A stretch of 64,000 nucleotides of DNA from contig OZ252103.1 of assembly GCA_965248395.1 (NCBI GenBank), positions 2,604,001 through 2,668,000 on the forward strand, in the 5' to 3' direction. The DNA comes from JAAXHH01 sp965248395 (GTDB lineage Bacteria > JAAXHH01). Position numbers and translations under genes: made by a program. Positions within the stretch are counted from its first letter, which is position 1. The number at the start of each line of letters is the position of its first letter. Positions 16,502 through 24,364 of the stretch are shown piece after piece. The notes under the pieces are model-generated. The model was given only the letters and a program-made list of their open reading frames with translations. It made no database searches and had not been told where the DNA came from.

Positions 16502-17146
16502 CTAATTCACGTCTCCTGCAGTCTCATCTGCAGATTCCTCAACCACGGGACTGATTTCATATCGCAGAATGGTAACATAGTTTTCGGAGTTACCTCTGAA
16601 GAAAATGCCCGGGCTTTTCAAGTACTCCTCCTCGTGCGGGCTCGTAGTTTCATAACCCCTTTCCGCGATAAAGGCTTTCAGCTTTTCTATGGACGGCGTC
16701 TCCCGGTCGTACGGACCCACGTGCAGCAGTTCGGCGACTTCTCCGTATTCCCAGGTCGTCAACGAGACCCTTAGATCGGCTTCCGACTCATATTCCGGAA
16801 GCTCGGTGACGGTCTCCGGTACCGGTATGCCGTAGACACCTACCCATTCTTCTCTGGGCAGATCAGGGGAAACAGGCCAGCGGGCCCGGGCCGCGGGCAG
16901 GGGCCAACGAGGCGCATCCTCGATTTGATAATATAGATCGTAGAGCAGTTCGAATACCCTTTCTCCCACGACATTGGGATCGCCCACCGCCTCGACTACG
17001 ATCATCTTCTGTGGAGGCCTGGTTGAGATCGCAGGATTTTCAAGGTGCTCGTACTCGGCAAGGTCCGGTCCTTGCATGACAAAGTACGCGAGCAGAGCGG
17101 CCGCAGCCAGCAACAACACCAACACGGTCATGACGATCTTCTTCAT
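16502..17146 (-). CDS. Membrane-anchored GyrI-like small-molecule-binding protein
   Basis: A 214-residue protein with an N-terminal hydrophobic helix (residues 5-24) that looks like a signal anchor, followed by a GyrI-like ligand-binding domain. The diagnostic stretches are Met-Ile-Val-Val-Glu-Ala-Val-Gly-Asp-Pro (about 48-57), Ala-Glu-Leu-Leu-His-Val-Gly-Pro-Tyr-Asp, and Leu-Lys-Ala-Phe-Ile-Ala-Glu-Arg-Gly-Tyr. GyrI domains usually sit in the cytoplasm, alone or fused to AraC or MerR regulators; here the domain would face the periplasm. No lipobox is seen. A strong GAGGAG ribosome site precedes the ATG. It is probably co-transcribed with the DUF1761 gene. The ligand is unknown. Confidence 0.78.
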   Translation of the reverse strand: MKKIVMTVLVLLLAAAALLAYFVMQGPDLAEYEHLENPAISTRPPQKMIVVEAVGDPNVVGERVFELLYDLYYQIEDAPRWPLPAARARWPVSPDLPREEWVGVYGIPVPETVTELPEYESEADLRVSLTTWEYGEVAELLHVGPYDRETPSIEKLKAFIAERGYETTSPHEEEYLKSPGIFFRGNSENYVTILRYEISPVVEESADETAGDVN

Positions 17147-17188
17147 TTTCTCCTCGAATTCCCCATGGTCGACCCGAAAATGGAAAAG

Positions 17189-18358
17189 CTACCGCTTCAA
17201 AGTCGTTGCGCCGTGACGTATGGCGCGGCGCCCGTACCAGTCCCTAATGGTGTCCATCGCACGCACGAGACGATCCGACTTTTCGTCGTCTTCCTGGAAA
17301 AGGTCGGTCTGAATGGGTTCTTCGGGTCTGACCAGATTTCCGACGGCCACGCCGAGCAGCCGAATGCCTGTCCGGCCGTCCCATACCCCGTCAAACAGTT
17401 CCAGGGCCGCCTTGCCGACTACGAAGTCATTGTCTGTCGGCGCCACCGCCATCTGTCGAGTAAGCGTCTTGAAATTCCTGTAACGGACCTTGATCCGGAC
17501 CGTCCGGCCCAGGCGTCCGTCCTTTCGAAGCCGTCGTCCTACCTTGTCGCTCTGGTCTGCCAGAATCCCGTGGCATGCTTCCCGGTCAACCAGGTCCGTG
17601 CCGAAGGTATTCTCGTGGCTAACCGACTTCGCCTCGTTTCCCGGCAGTACGGGCCGGTCATCCAGCCCCCTGGATATGCTGGCGAAATGAGCACCCGCGG
17701 CCTTGCCAACCAGTCGTTGCAACTCTTCCGAAGTGCGTTTCTGTAGATCCCCAATCGTCCTGAATCCTAGACGTTCCAGGCGCTCCTGCATGTCTTTACC
17801 CGCGCCCCAGAGGCACGAAACGGGCAACGGGGCCAGGAAATCCTCCACGCCCTCCGGTGGAACGACTACCAGGCCTTCAGGTTTGTCCAGGTCGGACGCG
17901 ACTTTGGCCACGAACTTGCACGGCGCCACACCAACGGAAATGGTGAGCCTCGTTTCCCTGAGCACATCCGCCTTGATTGAACGGGCGATGGTTTCGCCGT
18001 CGCCGAACAGTTGCGACGAACCCGTAACATCCAGAAACGCTTCGTCGAGCGACAGGGGTTCAACGAGGGGAGTGTACCGGCGAAACACGTCCTGTACCTG
18101 CCGTGAAACTTCGCCGTAGACCTCTCCCCGGACCGGCACGAAAGTCCCGTTGGGGCAGAGTTTCCTGGCCGTCATACCGGGCATCGCAGAATGTACGCCG
18201 TACTTGCGCGCCTCGTAGGAACAGGTCGCCACGACCGACCGCGGTCCATCTCCGCCCACGATGACCGGCTTGCCGCGCAATTCGGGACGGTCTCGCTGCT
18301 CGATGGCCGCGAAAAAGGCGTCCATGTCCGCATGCAGGATGGTGCGGGGTTGATTCAC
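17189..18358 (-). CDS. dinB: DNA polymerase IV (Y-family)
   Basis: A translesion DNA polymerase of about 389 residues. It opens with Thr-Ile-Leu-His-Ala-Asp-Met-Asp-Ala-Phe-Phe-Ala-Ala-Ile-Glu (catalytic Asp), then Val-Val-Ala-Thr-Cys-Ser-Tyr-Glu-Ala-Arg-Lys-Tyr-Gly-Val, and the second acidic site Glu-Pro-Leu-Ser-Leu-Asp-Glu-Ala-Phe-Leu-Asp-Val. The little finger domain follows, and a Gln-Thr-Asp-Leu-Phe-Gln-Glu segment near the C-terminus resembles a beta-clamp-binding motif. The open frame continues upstream to 18580, but those ~74 residues are not conserved; the GTG at 18358 places the catalytic strand about ten residues in, as in DinB. It is divergent from an ankyrin gene. SOS control is likely in the family, but I did not find a clear LexA box. 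Confidence 0.92.
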   Translation of the reverse strand: MNQPRTILHADMDAFFAAIEQRDRPELRGKPVIVGGDGPRSVVATCSYEARKYGVHSAMPGMTARKLCPNGTFVPVRGEVYGEVSRQVQDVFRRYTPLVEPLSLDEAFLDVTGSSQLFGDGETIARSIKADVLRETRLTISVGVAPCKFVAKVASDLDKPEGLVVVPPEGVEDFLAPLPVSCLWGAGKDMQERLERLGFRTIGDLQKRTSEELQRLVGKAAGAHFASISRGLDDRPVLPGNEAKSVSHENTFGTDLVDREACHGILADQSDKVGRRLRKDGRLGRTVRIKVRYRNFKTLTRQMAVAPTDNDFVVGKAALELFDGVWDGRTGIRLLGVAVGNLVRPEEPIQTDLFQEDDEKSDRLVRAMDTIRDWYGRRAIRHGATTLKR

Positions 18359-18594
18359 AATAGACCGGTTGATACTGTTCGATACAGGACGAATGGCGTT
18401 GCCGGTTTGGTAGACCAGATTATACCGTATTGTCAGCGTGTTTTCAAGCGCTTTGTCGAAGAATGGCGGCCAGCAAAAGCTGCGGAATTTCCGGTGACGC
18501 GGGGAGAGTTCATTACTACATTCCAGGATGGGTCTGAGAACATATTTGAATAGGTGCTGCGACAATACTGGCCGGGACATTGAAAGGATGAACC

Positions 18595-19206
18595 ATGGTA
18601 GACCGCGACGACCTGAATCGCGTTTTGATTCGAGCCGTGGAAAACGGCGATTTCAAAGGGGTAAAGGCAGCGGTTGAAGGTGGTGCCGAAGTATCGTGCA
18701 TTACGCCGGCGCACATACCACCACTGAAGGAGACCGACGAACATTACGAGATCATGCGATATCTGTTTTCCTCGGGTACCGACGTCAACTACGCCGGATT
18801 CGACGAGGGCATCCTCATGACGTTCTCCGCCTACCGCGGACAACTGCGGTACATGCAACTCTACCTGGAAGCGGGTGCAGATATCAACCTCGCCCAGCCC
18901 ATGAACGGGGTGACGGGACTGCACGTGGCGGTCCAGCACAACCTCCCGCAAATTGTACGCTTCTTCATTGACCATGGCGCTATCGTAAACCAGGCCTGCC
19001 ACGACGACGCGCCGACCACGGACCCCGGCCACGTATACGGGGAAACGGCTCTTCATTTTGCCGCCGCGGGCGCCAGCAAGGAGATCGTACAGATGCTTCT
19101 GGATGCCGGGGCGGACCGTTCCGCGAAATCTTCAAGGGGAGAAACACCGCTGGACTACGCGGTCCGTAACGATCGCCCGGAAGATATATTGAGGCTGCTC
19201 AGGTAG
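18595..19206 (+). CDS. Ankyrin repeat protein (203 aa)
   Basis: The shortest full ankyrin protein here, five to six repeats and nothing else. Typical units are Leu-Ile-Arg-Ala-Val-Glu-Asn-Gly-Asp (N-cap, residues 9-17), Met-Gln-Leu-Tyr-Leu-Glu-Ala-Gly-Ala-Asp-Ile-Asn, Thr-Gly-Leu-His-Val-Ala-Val-Gln-His-Asn, and Thr-Ala-Leu-His-Phe-Ala-Ala-Ala-Gly-Ala. AAGGATG precedes the ATG. The upstream 236-base region is shared with divergent dinB. The gene is followed closely by convergent sfsA. No signal peptide is seen. Confidence 0.88.
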   Translation: MVDRDDLNRVLIRAVENGDFKGVKAAVEGGAEVSCITPAHIPPLKETDEHYEIMRYLFSSGTDVNYAGFDEGILMTFSAYRGQLRYMQLYLEAGADINLAQPMNGVTGLHVAVQHNLPQIVRFFIDHGAIVNQACHDDAPTTDPGHVYGETALHFAAAGASKEIVQMLLDAGADRSAKSSRGETPLDYAVRNDRPEDILRLLR

Positions 19207-19232
19207 GTCGTTTTGTATTGATCGGCGTGGTT

Positions 19233-20288
19233 TCAACCGGGGTTTTCCAATAGGCGTCGCGGCATGCGGAAGTCGAGCAGCGCTTCTTGAAATCTGGAGG
19301 TCGGGACAGGATCATGGCTGCACTTGAAAGTCCAGCCATCGGCGTTTTCACATGGATTCCCGTAGAGATCGGACAGCACACCGGCCATACGTGTTGAATC
19401 GTCGATCGAGGTCCGGACCGGAAACACCGTACCGGTGCATTGTCCCGCCATCTGCGACAACTCGACTGCATACCCCGTCAGCAACACGCTATAATCTTCA
19501 CCGTCGCGCTCGACACGCAGCAAGTGCCCCCGGTCCACGCACTCTCCGCGAATAGTATCCCAGGGTATCGTTACTTGCGGATTCGATATGCGGTAGCGAA
19601 GATCCCGCGTCCATTCGAGCGAAATTGCTAAGACGGGCAACTTGTCCTCCACACCGCTAAAAGCGTGGCTGAACGCGTAATCCGTGTGATAGTCCGGTAG
19701 AAAAAGGTTTGCCGATCCATGGTGTATAAGGAAAAGTAAAGCGCCCTTTTGTCCCCTGCCGTTCATTCGAGCCAGGGATTGAAGGTGCCTGCGCCCGCGT
19801 TCCGTTACCGCGTCGGGAAACATGGCGATTCCGTTCGCCGACAGGGTGCATGATTTCACTTCCAGGATCAAGGGGCCGTCGGTGTGCTGTAGCATGAAAT
19901 CGAACCGGTTGCCGTCCATGGTCACTTCGGCACCGGCAATCCTGTATTTCTTCAATGCGGACACCGCGCGGGCTTCGATCAACGTTCTTGCCACGAGATT
20001 GTTGAGATGCGTGTGCAGGAAAACGATGCGTTCACGGTAGCGCACGGCCATCACCGTAAACCGCGTATTCCGGTGATCCTGTATGCCGTGATATGCCAGG
20101 ATCAGTACCGCCCCCGGCAAGAGCAATTCCGCCATTCTGCCGGGATTCGGCATAAACACGTAGGTTTCCCGGCCGCCAATTGCGCAGTGAACGGAAAAAC
20201 GGTTCGGACGGGAAAGAAAGGTCCCCTCGACAAGGGGCAGGGAAGTGATGGGAGGAAACATTTTATTGGGGTTCAACATCCTGGTCAC
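19233..20288 (-). CDS. sfsA: SfsA-type nuclease with an extra C-terminal region
   Basis: A 351-residue protein whose first ~235 residues match SfsA, a restriction-nuclease-fold DNA/RNA nuclease first named for maltose metabolism. Signs are Phe-Leu-Ser-Arg-Pro-Asn-Arg-Phe (nucleic-acid-binding OB part), Asn-Pro-Gly-Arg-Met-Ala-Glu-Leu-Leu, and the catalytic region Pro-Leu-Ile-Leu-Glu-Val-Lys-Ser-Cys-Thr with Phe-Pro-Asp-Ala-Val-Thr-Glu-Arg-Gly. Standard SfsA is ~235 residues; the last ~115 residues are extra and end with Lys-Cys-Ser-His-Asp-Pro, which vaguely recalls the DUF123 domain fused to SfsA in some archaea. The start could be the GTG at 20288 or the ATG at 20279. Confidence 0.88.
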   Translation of the reverse strand: MTRMLNPNKMFPPITSLPLVEGTFLSRPNRFSVHCAIGGRETYVFMPNPGRMAELLLPGAVLILAYHGIQDHRNTRFTVMAVRYRERIVFLHTHLNNLVARTLIEARAVSALKKYRIAGAEVTMDGNRFDFMLQHTDGPLILEVKSCTLSANGIAMFPDAVTERGRRHLQSLARMNGRGQKGALLFLIHHGSANLFLPDYHTDYAFSHAFSGVEDKLPVLAISLEWTRDLRYRISNPQVTIPWDTIRGECVDRGHLLRVERDGEDYSVLLTGYAVELSQMAGQCTGTVFPVRTSIDDSTRMAGVLSDLYGNPCENADGWTFKCSHDPVPTSRFQEALLDFRMPRRLLENPG

Positions 20289-20321
20289 GCAAATATCAAA
20301 AAGACATAGTCCGTCATTCTG

Positions 20322-21404
20322 TTATGCTTTCAGCAATTCCCGCAACCTTCCGGCAACGCAGTCTACTTCCCCAGGTTCCAGCGTTCCGAGTTTCAATCGC
20401 AGTTGGCCGTTCCTGCACCAGGTTACGATGGACGGCTTTCCATCGAGCAGCAAGCGCTCAAACTCCAGGTCTGAACTACCAAGCTGCGTGAGATCGAGTT
20501 CGACGAGAACCACGTCGCCGCGCCTCCTGATCGACTTCACACATGGTGACGTAGACAGTCCCTTCCTTAATACTAGACCCGCACGGTTGATTTCCCTAAG
20601 GACCGCTTGTTCGTCCCGTTCCATGATGTACTTCACCGCCGCGTGAATGCCGGCCATCTCTTCCTTCCCTACCTTCATGACGCGGCCGACGGCGCGGTTA
20701 GGATTGCCGTGAGCGATGCAGCCGTCGATGATGGACTTTTTGCCGATGACCAGGCCCGTGGTCTGGGGCCCACGGATAGCCTTGCCCCCGCTGACTATGA
20801 CGGCATCGACCCCGAGTTCACGGGTGAAAGTCCGGAAGTTGGCCTTGGGCGGGATGTTGAATGCCGCATCCACTAGGACAGGTATGTTTCTAGCGTGGGC
20901 AGTGTGAACGATGCGGTCTATGGGCAGCATGTTACCCCAGGGGGAGAAGGTCAGGACCGCTGCCGTGCGATCGTTGATACCGGCGATGAGTTGTTCCTCC
21001 GTAGCGCCTCGCTCGTCTCCCATCTCCACGATCACCGCGCCGGGTACCTGGATGGCGATGTCTTCATAGAACCGCGCACAGCGGTGCACGATGACTTCGT
21101 TTCGCATGCCCTTGGTATCGGGAAGCCGTTCGATTTTTTCGGGATCCGTTCCAGCCATGCAGGCCGCTACCGCCAGCGCGATCCCACCTGCGGCGCCGCA
21201 ACTCACGTACGCGGCTTCGTTCCCCGTCATTTCGGCGATGGATTCACCGACCCGAGTCTGCATCTCGACGAGATTGACGTACTGTCGGGACGCTTCGACC
21301 ATGGCCTCCACCGCGCAGGGCCACATGATCGACCCGCCAAACCGCGTGTAGTTGTCCGCGGCGTTGATGAATGGCCTTACGCCGAGATCTTCGTATATTC
21401 CCAT
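20322..21404 (-). CDS. SelA-like fold-type I PLP enzyme (D-glucosaminate-6-phosphate ammonia-lyase-like)
   Basis: A 360-residue pyridoxal-phosphate enzyme of the SelA/DgaE branch of fold type I. The PLP-binding Asp is in Pro-Val-Leu-Val-Asp-Ala-Ala-Phe-Asn (Asp179) and the Schiff-base Lys208 is in Val-Ser-Gly-Gly-Lys-Ala-Ile-Arg-Gly-Pro-Gln. The start Gly-Val-Arg-Pro-Phe-Ile-Asn-Ala is typical of this branch. True SelA is ~460 residues and has a different N-terminal domain, so this is not the selenocysteine synthase. Relatives act as ammonia-lyases or aldolases on amino sugar acids. AAGGGA precedes the ATG. No neighbour reveals the substrate. Confidence 0.85.
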   Translation of the reverse strand: MGIYEDLGVRPFINAADNYTRFGGSIMWPCAVEAMVEASRQYVNLVEMQTRVGESIAEMTGNEAAYVSCGAAGGIALAVAACMAGTDPEKIERLPDTKGMRNEVIVHRCARFYEDIAIQVPGAVIVEMGDERGATEEQLIAGINDRTAAVLTFSPWGNMLPIDRIVHTAHARNIPVLVDAAFNIPPKANFRTFTRELGVDAVIVSGGKAIRGPQTTGLVIGKKSIIDGCIAHGNPNRAVGRVMKVGKEEMAGIHAAVKYIMERDEQAVLREINRAGLVLRKGLSTSPCVKSIRRRGDVVLVELDLTQLGSSDLEFERLLLDGKPSIVTWCRNGQLRLKLGTLEPGEVDCVAGRLRELLKA

Positions 21405-21706
21405 GCTGATTTCCCTTCATTCCTAGACCAGATTGCGATCGCACGCAAGTTAGAGTCGGAGGTTGCCCGATCAACGTACCCACGGCCGGGTGGGCGGACA
21501 AGCGCAATATCCAGAAATCATGCATCGGTGCCGGGTGCCGGTTATGTCGATACGAACGAAATCAGATTTCAAGTTTTCTTTGCCTGTATAGAAACGGTAC
21601 TGTAAGTTTTGATGCGCACAGGCTTTTCGACAAACAGGGCTTCACAGACGCTAACAACCGTGAAACATGGCTATACAGTATTTACGCCAGAAGGAACCCT
21701 GCGGCG
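21405..21706. other. Intergenic stretch with possible upstream coding for the GNAT gene
   Basis: About 300 bases between two divergent genes. No RNA gene or clear promoter was recognised. The + strand frame of the GNAT gene stays open from before 21542 up to its first usable start at 21707 and reads Phe-Asp-Lys-Gln-Gly-Phe-Thr-Asp-Ala just upstream, so the true start may lie here at a non-standard codon, or the N-terminus may have been damaged. Confidence 0.45.
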
Positions 21707-22858
21707 GTGGCTGATCACGGCGTTGGACTCGCAGGCGGATCAACGGTTCCAGGCAGGATCCTGGCCAGTCGTGAGGCCGAATTTAAATGGACCCTCCGCA
21801 TGGATCGGAATGGAGAGGAACTGGGCCGGGTCAGGTTGGTCAGGAAGCGGCTGCGCATTGGGCGTTCCAGGGTAACGACGGGAGGAATCGCGGGACTTTA
21901 CACGGCTCCTGAACATCGGTCGAAGGGACATGCACACTGCCTGATGGAAGCGTCCCATGATTTCCTGAAGAAACAAGGTTGTTCCATTGTCCTGCTGAAT
22001 GCCATACCCGGCTTCTATCACCGGTTCGGCTACGACGTTGTTTTTCCGGTTTACCGCCTGTCCGTAAGAACGGAAAACCTGCTGCAAGCCCGTAGTCTTT
22101 GCAATGTACGGCGGGCGTTAAAAAGAGACGAGCCGGCACTGGTAAAGCTTTATAACCGTAACAACCGGTACCGTACAGGCACCCTGGTACGCGATGCGAA
22201 CTGGAGATTCGCCAGCCTGATCAACTATGGACAACCGCCGGGAATCCTGTTGCTGTCGGAGGATCAACAGCAGCGGATCACGGGGTACACCTTGTGTCGG
22301 GCTCGGAGTGATCGCTATTTCGTCCAGGAATTGAATGGCAGTTCGTCCGCTGATTTCGAATCACTGGCCGGCGCTGTGGGAAGACGGGCTCGCAGGAGTG
22401 GATTTGAACGGGTCCATTTCAGACTTCCGATCGATCATCCATTTGGCAGATTCTGTGGTCGTTTCGGCAGCGAATGGGAAGTTCAATATCACGTAAACGC
22501 GGAGGATATGGGTCGCGTACTGGATCTGTCTCGATTGCTTTCATCGCTGCGCCCGGAATTGGCATATCGTCTGCGATATTCATCTTGGAACGCAAATACA
22601 TGTTTGTGGTTCGAAACTGAATTGGGGTCGGCGGGGTTGAGCGTCGAGGGAAACGGGGTTCGCGTGATTCGGAATCGTGAACCAGGCTCTTTAAAGATAG
22701 CCCTCCCTCAGACTAAGCTGCTGCAACTTGCCCTGGGCTACCGCACGGTTTCCGACGCGGCCAAAGAGAAAGAGGTTCGCATACACCGTGCCGCGCAGCT
22801 CCTGCTGGAAACACTTTTCCCTCCTACTCCGGCCACCATGCCCATGGTCATTGAATAA
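21707..22858 (+). CDS. GNAT N-acetyltransferase, Eis-like, N-terminus uncertain
   Basis: At least 383 residues. The first part carries a GNAT acetyl-CoA site: Gly-Gly-Ile-Ala-Gly-Leu-Tyr-Thr-Ala-Pro-Glu-His-Arg-Ser-Lys-Gly (about 59-74), then the Phe-Tyr-His-Arg-Phe-Gly-Tyr motif (about 103-109) that marks Eis-like proteins. A second GNAT-like half and an SCP2-like C-terminal region follow, giving the three-part layout of Eis (about 400 residues). Eis-like enzymes acetylate amines such as aminoglycosides or polyamines; the substrate here is unknown. The GTG at 21707 is the only usable start near the domain, but it leaves the first GNAT domain about 20-30 residues short and the frame is open upstream. 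Confidence 0.75.
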   Translation: MADHGVGLAGGSTVPGRILASREAEFKWTLRMDRNGEELGRVRLVRKRLRIGRSRVTTGGIAGLYTAPEHRSKGHAHCLMEASHDFLKKQGCSIVLLNAIPGFYHRFGYDVVFPVYRLSVRTENLLQARSLCNVRRALKRDEPALVKLYNRNNRYRTGTLVRDANWRFASLINYGQPPGILLLSEDQQQRITGYTLCRARSDRYFVQELNGSSSADFESLAGAVGRRARRSGFERVHFRLPIDHPFGRFCGRFGSEWEVQYHVNAEDMGRVLDLSRLLSSLRPELAYRLRYSSWNANTCLWFETELGSAGLSVEGNGVRVIRNREPGSLKIALPQTKLLQLALGYRTVSDAAKEKEVRIHRAAQLLLETLFPPTPATMPMVIE

Positions 22859-22992
22859 ACCGACGATTCGTAGTTATTCAGCATGGTACAGGTGGTTCGC
22901 TTTGTGGTGGAAGTAGAACAGGTTAAAAACACCGTTTCCATGAATTCCACGGTATACGGCGCCGACACACAACTTTAACTGCGAGGTATAAA

Positions 22993-23403
22993 ATGGGCAG
23001 AGTCTTCAAGACCATCCTGGCACTTCTGATAGGCATGGCGATCGGAAGTGGCGTAAACATGGCGCTGATCTTGTTGAGCCCGATGGTTATCCCGCCTCCC
23101 CCGGGTGTCGACGTGACCGATATGGAGTCCCTGGGGTCGTCTATGCATCTATTCGAGACCAGGCATTTTGTTTTTCCGTTCCTGGCCCATGCACTCGGAA
23201 CGCTGGTCGGCGCATACGTAGCAGTAATGATCGCGGGCGGATACCGCATGAAAGTCTCCATGGCCGTTGGCGGCCTGTTCCTCCTCGGCGGTATTACCAA
23301 CGTCATCATGCTGCCCTCACCAGGCTGGTTTATCGGCGTGGACCTGATCGGCGCCTATATACCCATGGCCTGGATCGGTGGCCGACTGACGGGCAGGGAA
23401 TAG
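22993..23403 (+). CDS. Small membrane protein of unknown function (136 aa)
   Basis: I do not recognise a named family. The protein has four hydrophobic helices, roughly at residues 5-30, 59-80, 86-106 and 110-130. A proline-rich loop (Ile-Pro-Pro-Pro-Pro-Gly-Val-Asp-Val) follows the first helix, and a conserved-looking His-Phe-Val-Phe-Pro-Phe-Leu-Ala-His-Ala-Leu-Gly starts the second. GAGGTA lies before the ATG. It follows the GNAT gene by 134 bases on the same strand. Confidence 0.7.
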   Translation: MGRVFKTILALLIGMAIGSGVNMALILLSPMVIPPPPGVDVTDMESLGSSMHLFETRHFVFPFLAHALGTLVGAYVAVMIAGGYRMKVSMAVGGLFLLGGITNVIMLPSPGWFIGVDLIGAYIPMAWIGGRLTGRE

Positions 23404-23628
23404 TCCGCGCTGTTCCTGAAGGGTTAATCCGGTATGGTATCTAGATCAGACGAATCCTTCCTGGCGATGTGAGAGCGAGGCGATATAGATTCCGCGAAGG
23501 CCTACGTCGTAACTCATTCTCATCTGGCCCATTACAATGGTTACCAGCCTCACCCGTTGCTAATAGAATTCGTCAGCCGCAATTGCGGCCATTGCTATAG
23601 ACCGGCGCACCGGGCTATAGCCGATCTC

Positions 23629-24315
23629 ATGATTCCTGAGCGGGTTCGAAACTTCCGAGATGAAGTGATGGCGGACCGGATCGAAAACGTCCAGTCTCTG
23701 CTGGCCGAGGATTCACAACTCGTGCAGTCGGAATTCACCGGCGGCAGGGGGATTGCCCAGGCAATCCATCACTGGCGATCCATCCCCGTCGGAAGGTTGC
23801 TCCTGGATAGCGGAGCCAATATAAATGCTCTGAATACTGTGGGTTGCGCAGGCGAAACGCCGCTCATGATGCAACTGCGATTCGGTACCCTGGAAGGCGT
23901 GCGCTTTCTGCTGGACAGGGGCGCTAACCCCAACCTTGGCGGGCTGAAGCACACGCCGAGCGCATCGATGGCAGAGGCGGTGGAACTGATGATCCGTCAT
24001 GGCTGGGACATCAACGAGCGGGTGGGCGGACGCACCCTGCTGCACCATGACGCGAATCACGGACACGGAATTCGGGTTCGCCTGCTGTTGGATCATGGCG
24101 CCGAACCCGATATCACGGACACGTCCGGCCGTACCGCGCTGCCCCTGGTTAGTGCAAGAGGTGTCGGAACGGAGACGATCCGCGCCCTAGTCGAAGCCGG
24201 CGCCAATCTGTACGCCCGTGATCATGAGGGTAGAACACCCTTGGATCATGCCGCGTTGGCAAGTCGCCAGGTTGCGGCACGCGCGCTTGAAGAGCTTGGC
24301 GCTCGAAGCAACTGA
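23629..24315 (+). CDS. Ankyrin repeat protein (about 228 aa)
   Basis: Another stand-alone ankyrin protein. Repeats include Leu-Leu-Leu-Asp-Ser-Gly-Ala-Asn-Ile-Asn-Ala-Leu, Thr-Pro-Leu-Met-Met-Gln-Leu-Arg-Phe-Gly, Leu-Leu-Asp-Arg-Gly-Ala-Asn-Pro-Asn, Thr-Leu-Leu-His-His-Asp-Ala-Asn-His-Gly and Leu-Val-Glu-Ala-Gly-Ala-Asn-Leu-Tyr. The N-terminal helix Arg-Ile-Glu-Asn-Val-Gln-Ser-Leu-Leu-Ala-Glu-Asp matches the leader helix of other family members in the window. The start is uncertain: a TTG at 23557, an ATG at 23629, or an ATG about 15 codons further in (23671), the last having a GAG nearby. The next ankyrin gene starts 49 bases after the stop on the same strand. Confidence 0.83.
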   Translation: MIPERVRNFRDEVMADRIENVQSLLAEDSQLVQSEFTGGRGIAQAIHHWRSIPVGRLLLDSGANINALNTVGCAGETPLMMQLRFGTLEGVRFLLDRGANPNLGGLKHTPSASMAEAVELMIRHGWDINERVGGRTLLHHDANHGHGIRVRLLLDHGAEPDITDTSGRTALPLVSARGVGTETIRALVEAGANLYARDHEGRTPLDHAALASRQVAARALEELGARSN

Positions 24316-24364
24316 ACCAGTGGCTTTAGTTTCGAGCATTATTGTGACAAAGTATAGGAGTGAC

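Noticed and set aside
18359..18580. An N-terminal extension of DinB starting at 18580.
   Set aside because: The extra residues are not conserved in Y-family polymerases and the GTG at 18358 places the catalytic strand as expected.
20322..21404. The SelA-like PLP enzyme as the selenocysteine synthase needed for the UGA gene.
   Set aside because: It is ~100 residues shorter than SelA, lacks its N-terminal domain and has the Gly-Gly-Lys-Ala-Ile-Arg-Gly-Pro-Gln motif of the ammonia-lyase-like branch.
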